Of a stretch of DNA of 64,000 bases, positions 35,842 to 43,489 are shown one piece after another. The notes below the pieces were generated by a model. It worked only from the letters and a program-made list of their open reading frames with translations. It did not search any database and was not told the origin of the DNA. The number at the start of each line of letters is the position of its first letter. Position 1 is the stretch's first letter. A program made the position numbers and the translations under genes. Source of the DNA: an uncultured Acidimicrobiales bacterium (GTDB lineage: Bacteria > Actinomycetota > Acidimicrobiia > Acidimicrobiales > SHLQ01); assembly GCA_938041035.1 (NCBI GenBank), contig CALHYX010000005.1, positions 22,694 to 86,693 on the forward strand, in the 5' to 3' direction.

Positions 35842-36021
35842 CGTTGCTTTACCCTCTCGTTGAAGTCATCCCGGGAGGACGCTTCTACGTCGACTGATTC
35901 CGTGCCGCGCGCCGCGCGGCTATGGCCCACGGAGTGCCACTGACGTAATTACACCACTGTATTTCGGTGTTTGTCTAGGCCGAGTACAACAAAATATGCC
36001 AGAAGTCGCAATGATGCCTTC

Positions 36022-37152
36022 ATGACCCGCCTCTCCGAGATCGCCGATATCGCCAGCCTGAACGAGGTCCTCGACCGTGCCGGGTCCGGTGACGGGCTCG
36101 TTCTGCAGGGGATCGACCTCCGCCCGATGGCCGATCGCATCACCGCCACAACCTGGTCCGGGGCTGTGTTTCTGGGGTGTCGCATCGACCTCGACGCCGT
36201 TACCCACGTCATCGACACGGGCGGAGCGGTGTTCCCCCGGTTCGCCGGACTGCCCTACCAACCGTTCCGCGCCGCGCTGTACACGCTGGATGAACTGATG
36301 GCGGGGTATGACCGCTCCGCCGATTCGCCTCTCGCCGCCACCCTCGACGGCGCCATCTACGCCCACCAGGTCGACTTTCGCAATCGCGGTCAGGCGCTGC
36401 CGGTGGTCGAGGCGCTCGCCCAGCGCATCCACGATCACGCCATCGACGACGCCATACACGAGCTGCTCGCCGGGCACCCGCGGGTCGTGGCGGTCATGGG
36501 TGGGCACAGCATGCACCGCGACGATCCGGCGTTTGCCGATGTCGCCCGGCTGGGTCGGATGCTGGCGCAGCGGGACTATTTCGTGGTCACCGGTGGCGGC
36601 CCCGGCGCCATGGAAGCCGCCAACCTCGGCGCCTGGATGGCCGACCGTAGCCAAGCCGATCTCGACGCGGCCATCGAACTGCTCGCACCCCATGTGGACT
36701 ACACGACCGCCGAGTATCTCGCCGTCGGCTACGAGGTGCTCGAGCGCTGGCCCGATGGTCGAGACAGCCTGGCGATCCCCACCTGGTTCTACGGCCACGA
36801 ACCCACCAACCAGTTCGCGAGCCACATCGCCAAGTACTTCGCCAACTCCATTCGCGAGGACGGTCTGTTGTCGATCGCATCGCACGGCATCGTGTACGCG
36901 CCGGGAGCGGCAGGCACCGTGCAGGAGGTCTTCCAGGAGGCAACGCAGAATCACTACGGCGTGTTCGGCAACGTGAGCCCGATGGTGCTGTTGGGCATCG
37001 ACCACTGGTCGGCCGGAGGACGCCTGCCCGTCATGCCGTTGCTCGAGGCCCTGGCCGGCGATCGGCAGTACGCCTCAATGATCACCTGCACCGACGACGT
37101 CGCCGCCGCGGTCGACTTTCTCGACCAGCACCCGCCGGTGCCGTACCGGTAG
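36022..37152 (+). CDS. LOG-family Rossmann-fold nucleotide hydrolase-like protein
   Basis: This 376-residue protein has the lysine-decarboxylase-like/LOG signature split over its second half: VVTGGGPGAMEAANLGAW and APGAAGTVQEVFQEA, the counterparts of GGGxxGxM and PGGxGTxxE. The second motif has Ala in place of the usual Gly, and the N-terminal about 150 residues are an extra domain. Family members cleave nucleotide 5'-monophosphates (LOG, PpnN). ATG 36022 begins the conserved part. The preceding 180 bases (35842-36021) hold no recognisable gene. Confidence 0.75.
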   Translation: MTRLSEIADIASLNEVLDRAGSGDGLVLQGIDLRPMADRITATTWSGAVFLGCRIDLDAVTHVIDTGGAVFPRFAGLPYQPFRAALYTLDELMAGYDRSADSPLAATLDGAIYAHQVDFRNRGQALPVVEALAQRIHDHAIDDAIHELLAGHPRVVAVMGGHSMHRDDPAFADVARLGRMLAQRDYFVVTGGGPGAMEAANLGAWMADRSQADLDAAIELLAPHVDYTTAEYLAVGYEVLERWPDGRDSLAIPTWFYGHEPTNQFASHIAKYFANSIREDGLLSIASHGIVYAPGAAGTVQEVFQEATQNHYGVFGNVSPMVLLGIDHWSAGGRLPVMPLLEALAGDRQYASMITCTDDVAAAVDFLDQHPPVPYR

Positions 37153-37155
37153 GGT
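37150..37155 (+). promoter_or_regulatory. Leaderless -10 box for the PD-(D/E)XK gene
   Basis: TAGGGT ends six bases before ATG 37162 and overlaps the stop codon of the preceding LOG-like gene. Confidence 0.45.
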
Positions 37156-37161
37156 CCGACC

Positions 37162-38133
37162 ATGAGCTCCCCGCCGGCCCCACCGCCTTCGGGAACGGTC
37201 GCGGATGTGCTCGCTCAAGCCCCGCCGGCCGAGCACTCTCCCACCCTCATCGACGACGTGCGCGCCGACATCGACGAGGGCCTGGCCCGGGCGTTGCACG
37301 GGTGGGATCGACCCGGTCCCACGCTGCGGATCACGAAGCGCCGCGCCGAGGTCACCGAGCGGTGCCCCGCCCAGCTGCTCGCCGATGCCGACGGCGTCGA
37401 GCTGAGCGCACCGATCGTCCTCGGCCATCTGCTCGACGCGGCGATGTCGGTGTTGTCGATGAGCGTCGCCGCGCCGTACACGTCGTCGTGGTTCCACGAG
37501 CTCGCTCGCACCGTCAGCGTCGGCGACGACGAGATCGCCCGCTTCTTGAATCGCCTCGACGGACCGGCCGAAAGCGACCTGCGCAACCGCACCGAAACGC
37601 GCGCCGCCGGACTCAAGTCGGTGCTTGGCGACATCACCGCGCTGCCGAGCGTGGCGCAGGACTCCATCGCCGTTCCCTTCGACACCGCCGACGTCGTGCT
37701 CACGGGCCGCATCGACCTCTCGATCGCCGCGGAGCGTCGGGCACTGGTGGAGGTGAAGTCCGGCAAGATGCACCGAAGCCTCTACGCGGAACTCGACCAC
37801 TACGCCCTCATCGACGGGCTACGCAACCGCCGGCCGGCCGACCTGGTGATCGGCATCACCCTCGATCCCGAGCCGATCGTGCATTCCTTCCCCATCGACG
37901 CGGCGATGGTGCAGCGGGCCGCAGCCCGGGTGGTGCGGGCCGCAGAACGGCTGCGCGCCGTCGACGAAGCGGTGCTCGGGCAGCGGTGGCCCCCCACCAG
38001 CCCGGGGGGCCATTGCAGCTGGTGCCCGCTGGCCGACCGGTGCCCCGACATCTCCGACGTCGACCGGGCCGCGGCGGAGGATCGCACCTGGGCCGACGCC
38101 GCCGAGGACGGCGAGGAGTTGGAGCCGTGGTAG
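37162..38133 (+). CDS. RecB/Cas4-like PD-(D/E)XK nuclease with iron-sulfur cysteines
   Basis: This 323-residue protein carries the nuclease core GRIDLS (D185) and LVEVKSGK (E197, K199), then the QxxxY-like LDHYALIDGL. One cysteine near the start (C68 in TERCPA) and three near the end (C285, C288, C294; CxxCx5C) are placed as in Cas4 and AddB-type nucleases, where they hold a [4Fe-4S] cluster. No cas genes or CRISPR array are nearby. It overlaps a second protein with the same cysteine layout by seven bases, so the two probably act together in DNA processing. Confidence 0.8.
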   Translation: MSSPPAPPPSGTVADVLAQAPPAEHSPTLIDDVRADIDEGLARALHGWDRPGPTLRITKRRAEVTERCPAQLLADADGVELSAPIVLGHLLDAAMSVLSMSVAAPYTSSWFHELARTVSVGDDEIARFLNRLDGPAESDLRNRTETRAAGLKSVLGDITALPSVAQDSIAVPFDTADVVLTGRIDLSIAAERRALVEVKSGKMHRSLYAELDHYALIDGLRNRRPADLVIGITLDPEPIVHSFPIDAAMVQRAAARVVRAAERLRAVDEAVLGQRWPPTSPGGHCSWCPLADRCPDISDVDRAAAEDRTWADAAEDGEELEPW

Positions 38134-38996
38134 CGCCCCTCCCCGACCGCCACGCCGTCGAGAACCTGCTCATCCAGCGCCTCGAACCCGCCGCCATGCG
38201 CTGCCCGGCCGCGCCGTTCCGGGACAAGGAGGCCACGGTCGTGAAGGACTTCGCGGTCCAGCAGGCCGCGACCTGTCCCACCATGGCCGGCACGCCTTCG
38301 GAGTGGGCCCCGATGGATGTGTTCAAGGCGTTCAAGACCCTCGCCAAACTCGCCGCACCGCTGGTCGGCCCCGACACCGCGCCCCGCCCGGCGGTCAGCC
38401 GCTACATGTCCGACCTGCAAAAGACCCAGGATCCGTCGTGGCTGGCCGAGTTCGTGTTCGACGATTCCGACAAGTTCGACCGGGCGGTGCTTGCGAGCAA
38501 GGCCGTGAGCTGGCTCACCCGGACCCGCGAGGTTCTCGACCTCACCGCCTTTCGCGGCTGGGGTGTGCACGACGCCGTCGAGTGGCGCTACCCCGACCAG
38601 GGGTTGATCCTGCGCGCCAACCTCGATCTGACCCGACCCGATGGCTCGCCGGTGATGGTCATCCCGTCGGCGCAGATCTCCCAGCTCGACAAGGCCGCCT
38701 ACATCTTTCTCGTCGCATCGCTCGGTCGTCGCCACATCGCCGATCGATACGAGGTGGTCGTGCACAACAGTGGACGGGTGCTGCAACTCGACCCGACCCA
38801 GGTACTCGAACGCGGCATCGCGGCGGCGACCGCGGCGGCCGATGCGCTTACGGCGTTCCGCGACGGCGAGGTCGAACTCGCCCGCACGCCGCTGTTCTTC
38901 GCCTGCCGGGACTGCGCGGCGTTCGACTCGTGCGAACCGGGGCAACACCACCTGGCCACCCCCGCCGAATCCTCGGCCGGCATTCGTCTGCGCTGA
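38127..38996 (+). CDS. Degenerate Cas4/RecB-like partner protein
   Basis: This 289-residue protein begins at GTG 38127, inside the end of the nuclease gene. It repeats the partner's layout: an early Cys-Pro-Ala (C26), an RANLDLT strand where the partner has GRIDLS, VMVIPSAQ where it has LVEVKSGK, and a final CxxCx5C (C260, C263, C269). The cysteines are kept but the catalytic Glu and Lys are missing, so it looks like an inactive paralogue that could form a heterodimer. This relationship is inferred from motif order only. Confidence 0.65.
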   Translation: MVAPLPDRHAVENLLIQRLEPAAMRCPAAPFRDKEATVVKDFAVQQAATCPTMAGTPSEWAPMDVFKAFKTLAKLAAPLVGPDTAPRPAVSRYMSDLQKTQDPSWLAEFVFDDSDKFDRAVLASKAVSWLTRTREVLDLTAFRGWGVHDAVEWRYPDQGLILRANLDLTRPDGSPVMVIPSAQISQLDKAAYIFLVASLGRRHIADRYEVVVHNSGRVLQLDPTQVLERGIAAATAAADALTAFRDGEVELARTPLFFACRDCAAFDSCEPGQHHLATPAESSAGIRLR

Positions 38997-39026
38997 GGTT
39001 GCCGATCGGGTGGAGCCCGCGCCGGC

Positions 39027-39824
39027 CTAGCGGCGGCCGCCATCGACGAGGAACTCCTGCGCGGTGCACGCAGCGCCGTCGTCCGCGGCGAGGAACAACA
39101 CCATCTGGGCGAACTCCGCCGGGTAGATCCGCCGCTTGATCGCCTGATCGTTCAACGTTCCCTCCTCGCCTTCGGGCGTCCACCACTTGGTGAGCTGCCG
39201 TTCGGTGGCGACCCATCCGGGCAGGACCGTGTTCACCCGTACGTTGTCGGGCCCAAACGTGCGGGCCAGAGTCCGGGTGATGCCTTCGACGCCCGATTTG
39301 GCGATCGCGTAGCCGGGGAAGAAGTCCTCCTGCATCATGTAACTGCTCGACCCGATGTTCACGATCGAGCCGTTGCGGGCTTCGATCATGGCGGGAGCTA
39401 CCGCCTGGATGGCGAAGAAGTAGTGGCGCAGATTGGTGTTGAGCCGATCGTCCCAGTACTCCGGGGTCATCTCGTCCCAGGTGTGGCGGTCGTCGCTCGC
39501 TGCGTTGTTGACCAGCACCGTGATCCCTCCGAGGTCGGCCTGGGCTCGGGCGATCATGGCCTGGGTTGCCTCGATATCGACCAGGTCGACCTCATAGAAG
39601 CGGGGCTGATGGCGGGGGCCGGTGCCGGCGAACCGGCTGAGCAGGGCCCGGCCCTTGTCGACGTTGATGTCGGCAAAGGCAACCCGGCTGCCCTGAGCGA
39701 CAAACTGCTCGACGATGCCTGCACCGATACCGTCGGCGCCGCCGGTGACCAACACCGTGCGGTCGAGCAGTGACGGATACGAGGCGTAAGTAGAGCGCGG
39801 CGCGGCGGACGAATCGTTCGACAT
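39027..39824 (-). CDS. Short-chain dehydrogenase/reductase (SDR)
   Basis: This 265-residue classical SDR has the cofactor motif TGGADGIG (residues 27-34), ADIN after the second strand suggesting NAD(H), VLVNNAA, and the active-site Ser in IGSSSY with Tyr and Lys in PGYAIAKSG. The C-terminus ends in FLVDGGRR, as in typical members. The substrate is unknown. The start follows a leaderless -10 box by six bases, and a repeat unit lies immediately upstream of that promoter. Confidence 0.9.
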   Translation of the reverse strand: MSNDSSAAPRSTYASYPSLLDRTVLVTGGADGIGAGIVEQFVAQGSRVAFADINVDKGRALLSRFAGTGPRHQPRFYEVDLVDIEATQAMIARAQADLGGITVLVNNAASDDRHTWDEMTPEYWDDRLNTNLRHYFFAIQAVAPAMIEARNGSIVNIGSSSYMMQEDFFPGYAIAKSGVEGITRTLARTFGPDNVRVNTVLPGWVATERQLTKWWTPEGEEGTLNDQAIKRRIYPAEFAQMVLFLAADDGAACTAQEFLVDGGRR

Positions 39825-39830
39825 CGCCAG

Positions 39831-39836
39831 AAGCTA
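39831..39836 (-). promoter_or_regulatory. Leaderless -10 box for the SDR gene
   Basis: TAGCTT on the minus strand ends six bases before ATG 39824. The repeat tail GCTCAAATGAAC begins 28 bases further upstream. Confidence 0.45.
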
Positions 39837-39863
39837 CCCCAAGGGCCAAAGACCGAGCCCAGC

Positions 39864-39939
39864 GCTCAAATGAACTTGGGGGGTCAGACCCCGCCAACCT
39901 CAACTTCCCCTGAGGTTGAGGTCCGTGGGGTCAGACCCC
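39864..39939. repeat. REP-like unit B at the 3' end of the methyltransferase
   Basis: The tail GCTCAAATGAAC (39864-39875) leads into GGGGTCAGACCCC (39880-39892), an inner inverted repeat ACCTCAAC/GTTGAGGT, and a second GGGGTCAGACCCC (39927-39939). The methyltransferase frame reads into this unit and stops in its loop. Confidence 0.9.
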
Positions 39940-40685
39940 GGCGGGATGAACACGCAGACGAACGACCAGGCCGGCTCGGCGATGGAGGTCTCAAGCGACC
40001 GGCCGGTCACGGCGCCGATGTCGGCGATCGCGGCGACGTCGAGTCCGGCAGCAGTCGCCATATCCACCGTTTGTGTGGGCCGATAGCAGCGCAGCGACTG
40101 AGTGAATTCGTCATCGCCCCCGACCTCCCACCAGGTGTCGTGAGCGGTGTTGGTATCGGCATCGAAGCTGCGGCGGTGGCCGAGGCGGCGAGGAAGACCG
40201 CGCTCGGGCTGGGGTTCTTTGACCTCGATGAGCCCGTCGTCAGCCGCCCAGCCGGACGGATGAAATACTTCGATGATCGCGACGCCGCCGGGCTCGAGCC
40301 AGCCGACCACCCGGCGGAGCAATCGGAGTTGATCGTCGTCGTCGCCAACACCGAACCCATCCCAGTAACAGACCACGTCGAAGCGTTGATGCAACTCGAC
40401 GGTGTAGAAGTCGGCCCGTCGAAGCTCCCGAACTCCTGCGTCGAGCTCCCGAGGCTGAACGTGTTCAACCCGATCGCAGAGGTCGATCCCGAGCACTCGA
40501 CGCCCGGTGTCAGCGATCGCCGCAGCAGTGGCACCGTGCCCGCAGCCGAGCTCCAGCACCTCGGTCGACTGGGGAGCGATCCGATCGATGAAGGCGGCGC
40601 GGGACCGGTCGACCTCGTCGACCTGCGCCAGATGAGCGGCCCACCATGTACCGGTGACGCTGTAGAAGTCCGAAACCCAGTCCAC
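39900..40685 (-). CDS. SAM-dependent class I methyltransferase
   Basis: This 261-residue protein has the SAM-binding motif I VLELGCGHGAT (about 43-53), an acidic end of strand 2 in GIDLCD, and a motif around FDVVCYWDGFG followed by WLEPGGVAIIEVF. It belongs to the small-molecule methyltransferases; the substrate is unknown. GTG 40685 follows a leaderless -10 box by six bases. The last about 14 residues (GSDPTDLNLRGS) are encoded by the REP-like unit, so the natural C-terminus was replaced or extended by the repeat. The gene is enclosed by repeats together with the RAYT. Confidence 0.85.
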   Translation of the reverse strand: MDWVSDFYSVTGTWWAAHLAQVDEVDRSRAAFIDRIAPQSTEVLELGCGHGATAAAIADTGRRVLGIDLCDRVEHVQPRELDAGVRELRRADFYTVELHQRFDVVCYWDGFGVGDDDDQLRLLRRVVGWLEPGGVAIIEVFHPSGWAADDGLIEVKEPQPERGLPRRLGHRRSFDADTNTAHDTWWEVGGDDEFTQSLRCYRPTQTVDMATAAGLDVAAIADIGAVTGRSLETSIAEPAWSFVCVFIPPGSDPTDLNLRGS

Positions 40686-40691
40686 GACGAG

Positions 40692-40697
40692 AACCTA
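40692..40697 (-). promoter_or_regulatory. Leaderless -10 box for the methyltransferase
   Basis: TAGGTT on the minus strand ends six bases before GTG 40685, directly downstream of the RAYT 3' repeat. Confidence 0.45.
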
Positions 40698-40729
40698 CCG
40701 GCCGACCCAAACCCACCGACGACCTTCGC

Positions 40730-40790
40730 GGGGTCAGACCCCGCGAACCTCAACCTCTCCTTCAGGTCGAGGTTGAGGGGGTCTGACCCC
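40730..40790. repeat. REP-like unit C, a nested 61-bp inverted repeat at the RAYT 3' end
   Basis: GGGGTCAGACCCC (40730-40742) and its exact complement GGGGTCTGACCCC (40778-40790) frame an inner 10-bp perfect stem CCTCAACCTC/GAGGTTGAGG. The unit can fold as a long hairpin. The RAYT frame ends at a TGA inside the outer palindrome. Confidence 0.92.
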
Positions 40791-41453
40791 AGCGCGTCGT
40801 GTGACCAAGGGAGACGGGCTACCGACGTGACCGCGATCGGTCACGTCGGCCACGAATCGCGGGGAGCCCAGCACCGGCGGTGGCCCGTGCTCGCTCTCAT
40901 ACAACGTGCGTACGGGACCATGGTGAGTGGGTCCCAGAAAACGTCGATACGACGCAGGCCCTCCGCACATTCCCAGGGTCTCGCTGGTTCGCAGCCACCG
41001 GGGAGGCGGATCATCGCCCACAAAGAACCGACAGCTCGACCATTCGTAGCTCTCCGGCGTCTCCGCCATCGAGGCGGCGACCGGGTTGTGATGTATGTAG
41101 CGCGACACCCACTGCAGGTACGGGTCCCGTTCGACGAGCACCGAGTTGAAACGGCCACGAAACAGGGCGCCGTCACCGCCATATCGACGATTGAAACACT
41201 GCGTGTACGGGCCGATGAGCTGCTGCATAGCCTTCCCCAGACAGGGCTCCGGCGTGCGCACGAGTAGGTGGAAATGGTTATCCATCAAGCAGTACGCATG
41301 GATCTCGACACCGAGCCGTTCGACGACGTCGGCCAACCCGGCGAGAAATCTCAGCCGGTCGAGGTCGTCGAGGTACGTGGGCTGATGCCGCGCTCCCCGG
41401 TTCATCACATGGTGCCAGGCACCCGGGTACTCAATGCGTAGTTGTCTTGCCAT
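40734..41453 (-). CDS. REP-associated tyrosine transposase (RAYT, IS200-like Y1 HUH)
   Basis: This 239-residue protein has the Y1-transposase family order: WHHVMNRGARHQ near the start, the HUH metal motif DNHFHLLVRT (H60, H62), GALFRGRFNSVLVE, and the candidate nucleophilic Tyr in RYIHHNPVAA (Y119). RAYTs are domesticated single-copy relatives of IS200/IS605 that cut and join palindromic REP sequences. ATG 41453 starts the conserved MARQLRIEYPGAWHH. The last about 19 residues are encoded by the flanking repeat. Repeats lie on both sides (40730-40790 and 41512-41708), as expected for a REP/RAYT pair. Confidence 0.92.
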   Translation of the reverse strand: MARQLRIEYPGAWHHVMNRGARHQPTYLDDLDRLRFLAGLADVVERLGVEIHAYCLMDNHFHLLVRTPEPCLGKAMQQLIGPYTQCFNRRYGGDGALFRGRFNSVLVERDPYLQWVSRYIHHNPVAASMAETPESYEWSSCRFFVGDDPPPRWLRTSETLGMCGGPASYRRFLGPTHHGPVRTLYESEHGPPPVLGSPRFVADVTDRGHVGSPSPLVTRRAGVRPPQPRPEGEVEVRGV

Positions 41454-41511
41454 GCACAGAACTTTAAAAACCCCGAGAGACACTGAAAGTTACCGGTCTC
41501 GCCATCCCAAT

Positions 41512-41708
41512 GCTCAAATGAACGTAGAAGGGGGTCAGACCCCGCGTACTCAGGCCCCGCGAACCCAAGGGGGTCAGACCCCGCCAACCTCAACCTGGAA
41601 CCTCAAGGGGGTCAGACCCCGCGAACCCAGGCCCCGCGAACCTCAAGGGGGTCAGACCCCGCCAACCTCAACCTGTCCTTGAGATCGAGGTTGCGGGGGT
41701 CTGACCCC
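41512..41708. repeat. REP-like array D (five palindromes) upstream of the RAYT
   Basis: The tail GCTCAAATGAACGTAG (41512) leads into GGGGTCAGACCCC at 41531, 41570, 41608 and 41648, and GGGGTCTGACCCC at 41696. Spacers are related, containing pieces of GCCAACCTCAACCT and CCCCGCGAACC, which suggests local duplication of one unit. The 213-bp gap between the RAYT and the amidohydrolase contains no other gene. The array ends inside the amidohydrolase frame. Confidence 0.92.
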
Positions 41709-42516
41709 AGTAGAGGAGCAGGGGGTTGGTGGTGAGGACCCGGTGACGGACGACGGGGTCGGGGAGCCATCGATGGAGAAGGCGGCCCAGTTCGGCGGTG
41801 GAGGGCGGGTGCTCCTGGCCGGGGTGGGGCCAATTCGTGGCCCAGAGCAGTCGTTCGGGGTAGCGCTGCACCAACTCGTCGACGAGGGCGGACACCTCCG
41901 GGTACCGCGGCCCCGCCCCGTTCGCTGACTCATAGGGCGCGGACAGCTTGACCCAGCAGCGGCCGGAATCGAGCAACGAGCACAGCGCTGCGAACGCCGG
42001 ATGATCGGGGGCGACCGGAGGCATGAACCGGCCGACGTGATCGATGACCAGTTCGACCGGCAGGCCCGCGAGCTGCCCCTTTCGTTCCGCCAACTCCCGG
42101 CCGTTCAACTGCAGCTGGATGTGCCAACCCCGGGCGGCGATCTTTGCCGCCACCGCATCCAGAGCGGACCACGACACCGCGCCGCCCGGGAGCATGTGGA
42201 ATCGGGCGCCCCGCACCCCCAGCGCATGGAGGTGTTCAAGCTCGCGCGCGGTCACCGACCCGTCGATCACCATCACGCCCCGAGCGGAGTCCCCCAACGC
42301 GGCCATCGCTTCGAGCTGACACGAGTTGTCGAGCCCGTAGGTGGTCGGCTGCACCACGACCACCCGGTCGAGGCCCAGGTCCGCCTGCACCTCGCGGTAC
42401 ATGGCCACGGTGGCATCGGGCGGATGCAACAACGCGGCGGGAGCGCTCGGGAACCGGGCGTCGTAGAAGTGCATGTGGGTGTCGACGATGTCCGCCGAAC
42501 CCGCTACCTCGCCCAC
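41668..42516 (-). CDS. TIM-barrel amidohydrolase (Amidohydro_2 / LigI-like)
   Basis: This 282-residue protein has the metal-binding DTHMHF motif (H14, H16), then VVVVQPTTYG, GARFHMLPGG, LVIDHVGRF and LLWATNWPHP, in the order of the 2-pyrone-4,6-dicarboxylate lactonase/amidohydrolase-2 family. It probably opens a lactone or lactam. GTG 42516 overlaps the end of the 2-hydroxyacid dehydrogenase gene by 13 bases. The final 14 residues (GQTPATSISRTG and two before it) come from the repeat array, and the stop lies in a repeat loop. Confidence 0.82.
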   Translation of the reverse strand: MGEVAGSADIVDTHMHFYDARFPSAPAALLHPPDATVAMYREVQADLGLDRVVVVQPTTYGLDNSCQLEAMAALGDSARGVMVIDGSVTARELEHLHALGVRGARFHMLPGGAVSWSALDAVAAKIAARGWHIQLQLNGRELAERKGQLAGLPVELVIDHVGRFMPPVAPDHPAFAALCSLLDSGRCWVKLSAPYESANGAGPRYPEVSALVDELVQRYPERLLWATNWPHPGQEHPPSTAELGRLLHRWLPDPVVRHRVLTTNPLLLYWGQTPATSISRTG

Positions 42517-43487
42517 ATCACCCGGAGTCGATCGGCATGGTCGGGGTTCACCGCGCGCGGCGGCAGTTCGCCCGCGATCATCGCCGCGACCTGCTCGACC
42601 GAGCTGTACGCCTGGGCGTCGGCGTTCTCCGGCGTGAGCCCGCCGAGATGCGGCGTGGCGACCACGTTCGGTCGACCGGCAAGTTCCGGTGACGGCCGTT
42701 GGTCCGCGGCCCGACCAACATCGAGACCCAACCCGGCGATGAGACCGCCTTCGAGGGCAGCGGCCACCGCTCGCTCGTCGAGCACCTCGCCGCGCGACAC
42801 GTTGATGAGTCGAACCCCCGGCTTCATCGCCGCGAGTTCGACCACACCGATGAGGTTCTCCTCCGTGCCGGGGACCAGCGGGAAGACGGCGTCGGCGACC
42901 CCGAGTAATTCGGGCAGCTCGACCTGTCGGGCTCCCGACGGAACCTCATCGACGTGGGGGTCGCAGATCACGACCTCCATACCGACCGCGAGCAGCAGTT
43001 CGGCCAGGTACGAACCGATGGCACCGCACCCGATAATGCCGGCGGTCTGGCCGCGGAGTTGTCGCCCCGGCCGTTGGCCCGGCTGTCGGCCGGCTCGATA
43101 GTCAACGGTCGACTCGCTGATCGATCGAGCCGAATCGAGGAGCAAACCCAGCGCGAGCTCGGCCGTGGACGCGACGAAACTCTTGTCGGCCCGAGCGACC
43201 ACCACTCCATGCACCGACGCCGCGTCGACGTCCACGGTGCTGATGTCGACGGCGCAGCGCAGGAACGCTTTCAGGTCGTCGACCGCCGCGAACAGGTCGG
43301 CCGAGCCGGGCGTCGCCCGATGCGCAACGATCACATCGCACCCTTGCGCTGCGGCGATGAGCTCGTCGTCAGCCAGGTCGTGGTCGGTCGGGTTGACCAC
43401 CACATCGGCGATCGCCTCGAGCTCGGGCAGCGACCGTCCGTAGTACGCGTCGAGGTCCTCCGGATTGTGGGTAACGAACACCCGCAT
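42504..43487 (-). CDS. D-isomer-specific 2-hydroxyacid dehydrogenase family protein
   Basis: This 327-residue protein has the NAD-binding GIIGCGAIGSYL, the catalytic Arg in LINVSRGEVLDE, and ATPHLGGLTPEN carrying the catalytic His. It lacks the C-terminal ACT-type domain of SerA. The substrate is unknown. It follows the VWA gene after two bases and overlaps the amidohydrolase, so these three form one minus-strand operon, perhaps coupling ring opening to hydroxyacid oxidation. Confidence 0.87.
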   Translation of the reverse strand: MRVFVTHNPEDLDAYYGRSLPELEAIADVVVNPTDHDLADDELIAAAQGCDVIVAHRATPGSADLFAAVDDLKAFLRCAVDISTVDVDAASVHGVVVARADKSFVASTAELALGLLLDSARSISESTVDYRAGRQPGQRPGRQLRGQTAGIIGCGAIGSYLAELLLAVGMEVVICDPHVDEVPSGARQVELPELLGVADAVFPLVPGTEENLIGVVELAAMKPGVRLINVSRGEVLDERAVAAALEGGLIAGLGLDVGRAADQRPSPELAGRPNVVATPHLGGLTPENADAQAYSSVEQVAAMIAGELPPRAVNPDHADRLRVMWAR

Positions 43488-43489
43488 GG

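Noticed and set aside
40730..40790. Ordinary intrinsic terminator
   Set aside because: The inverted repeat could pause transcription, but there is no T tract, the same unit recurs in other places and orientations, and coding sequence runs into it.
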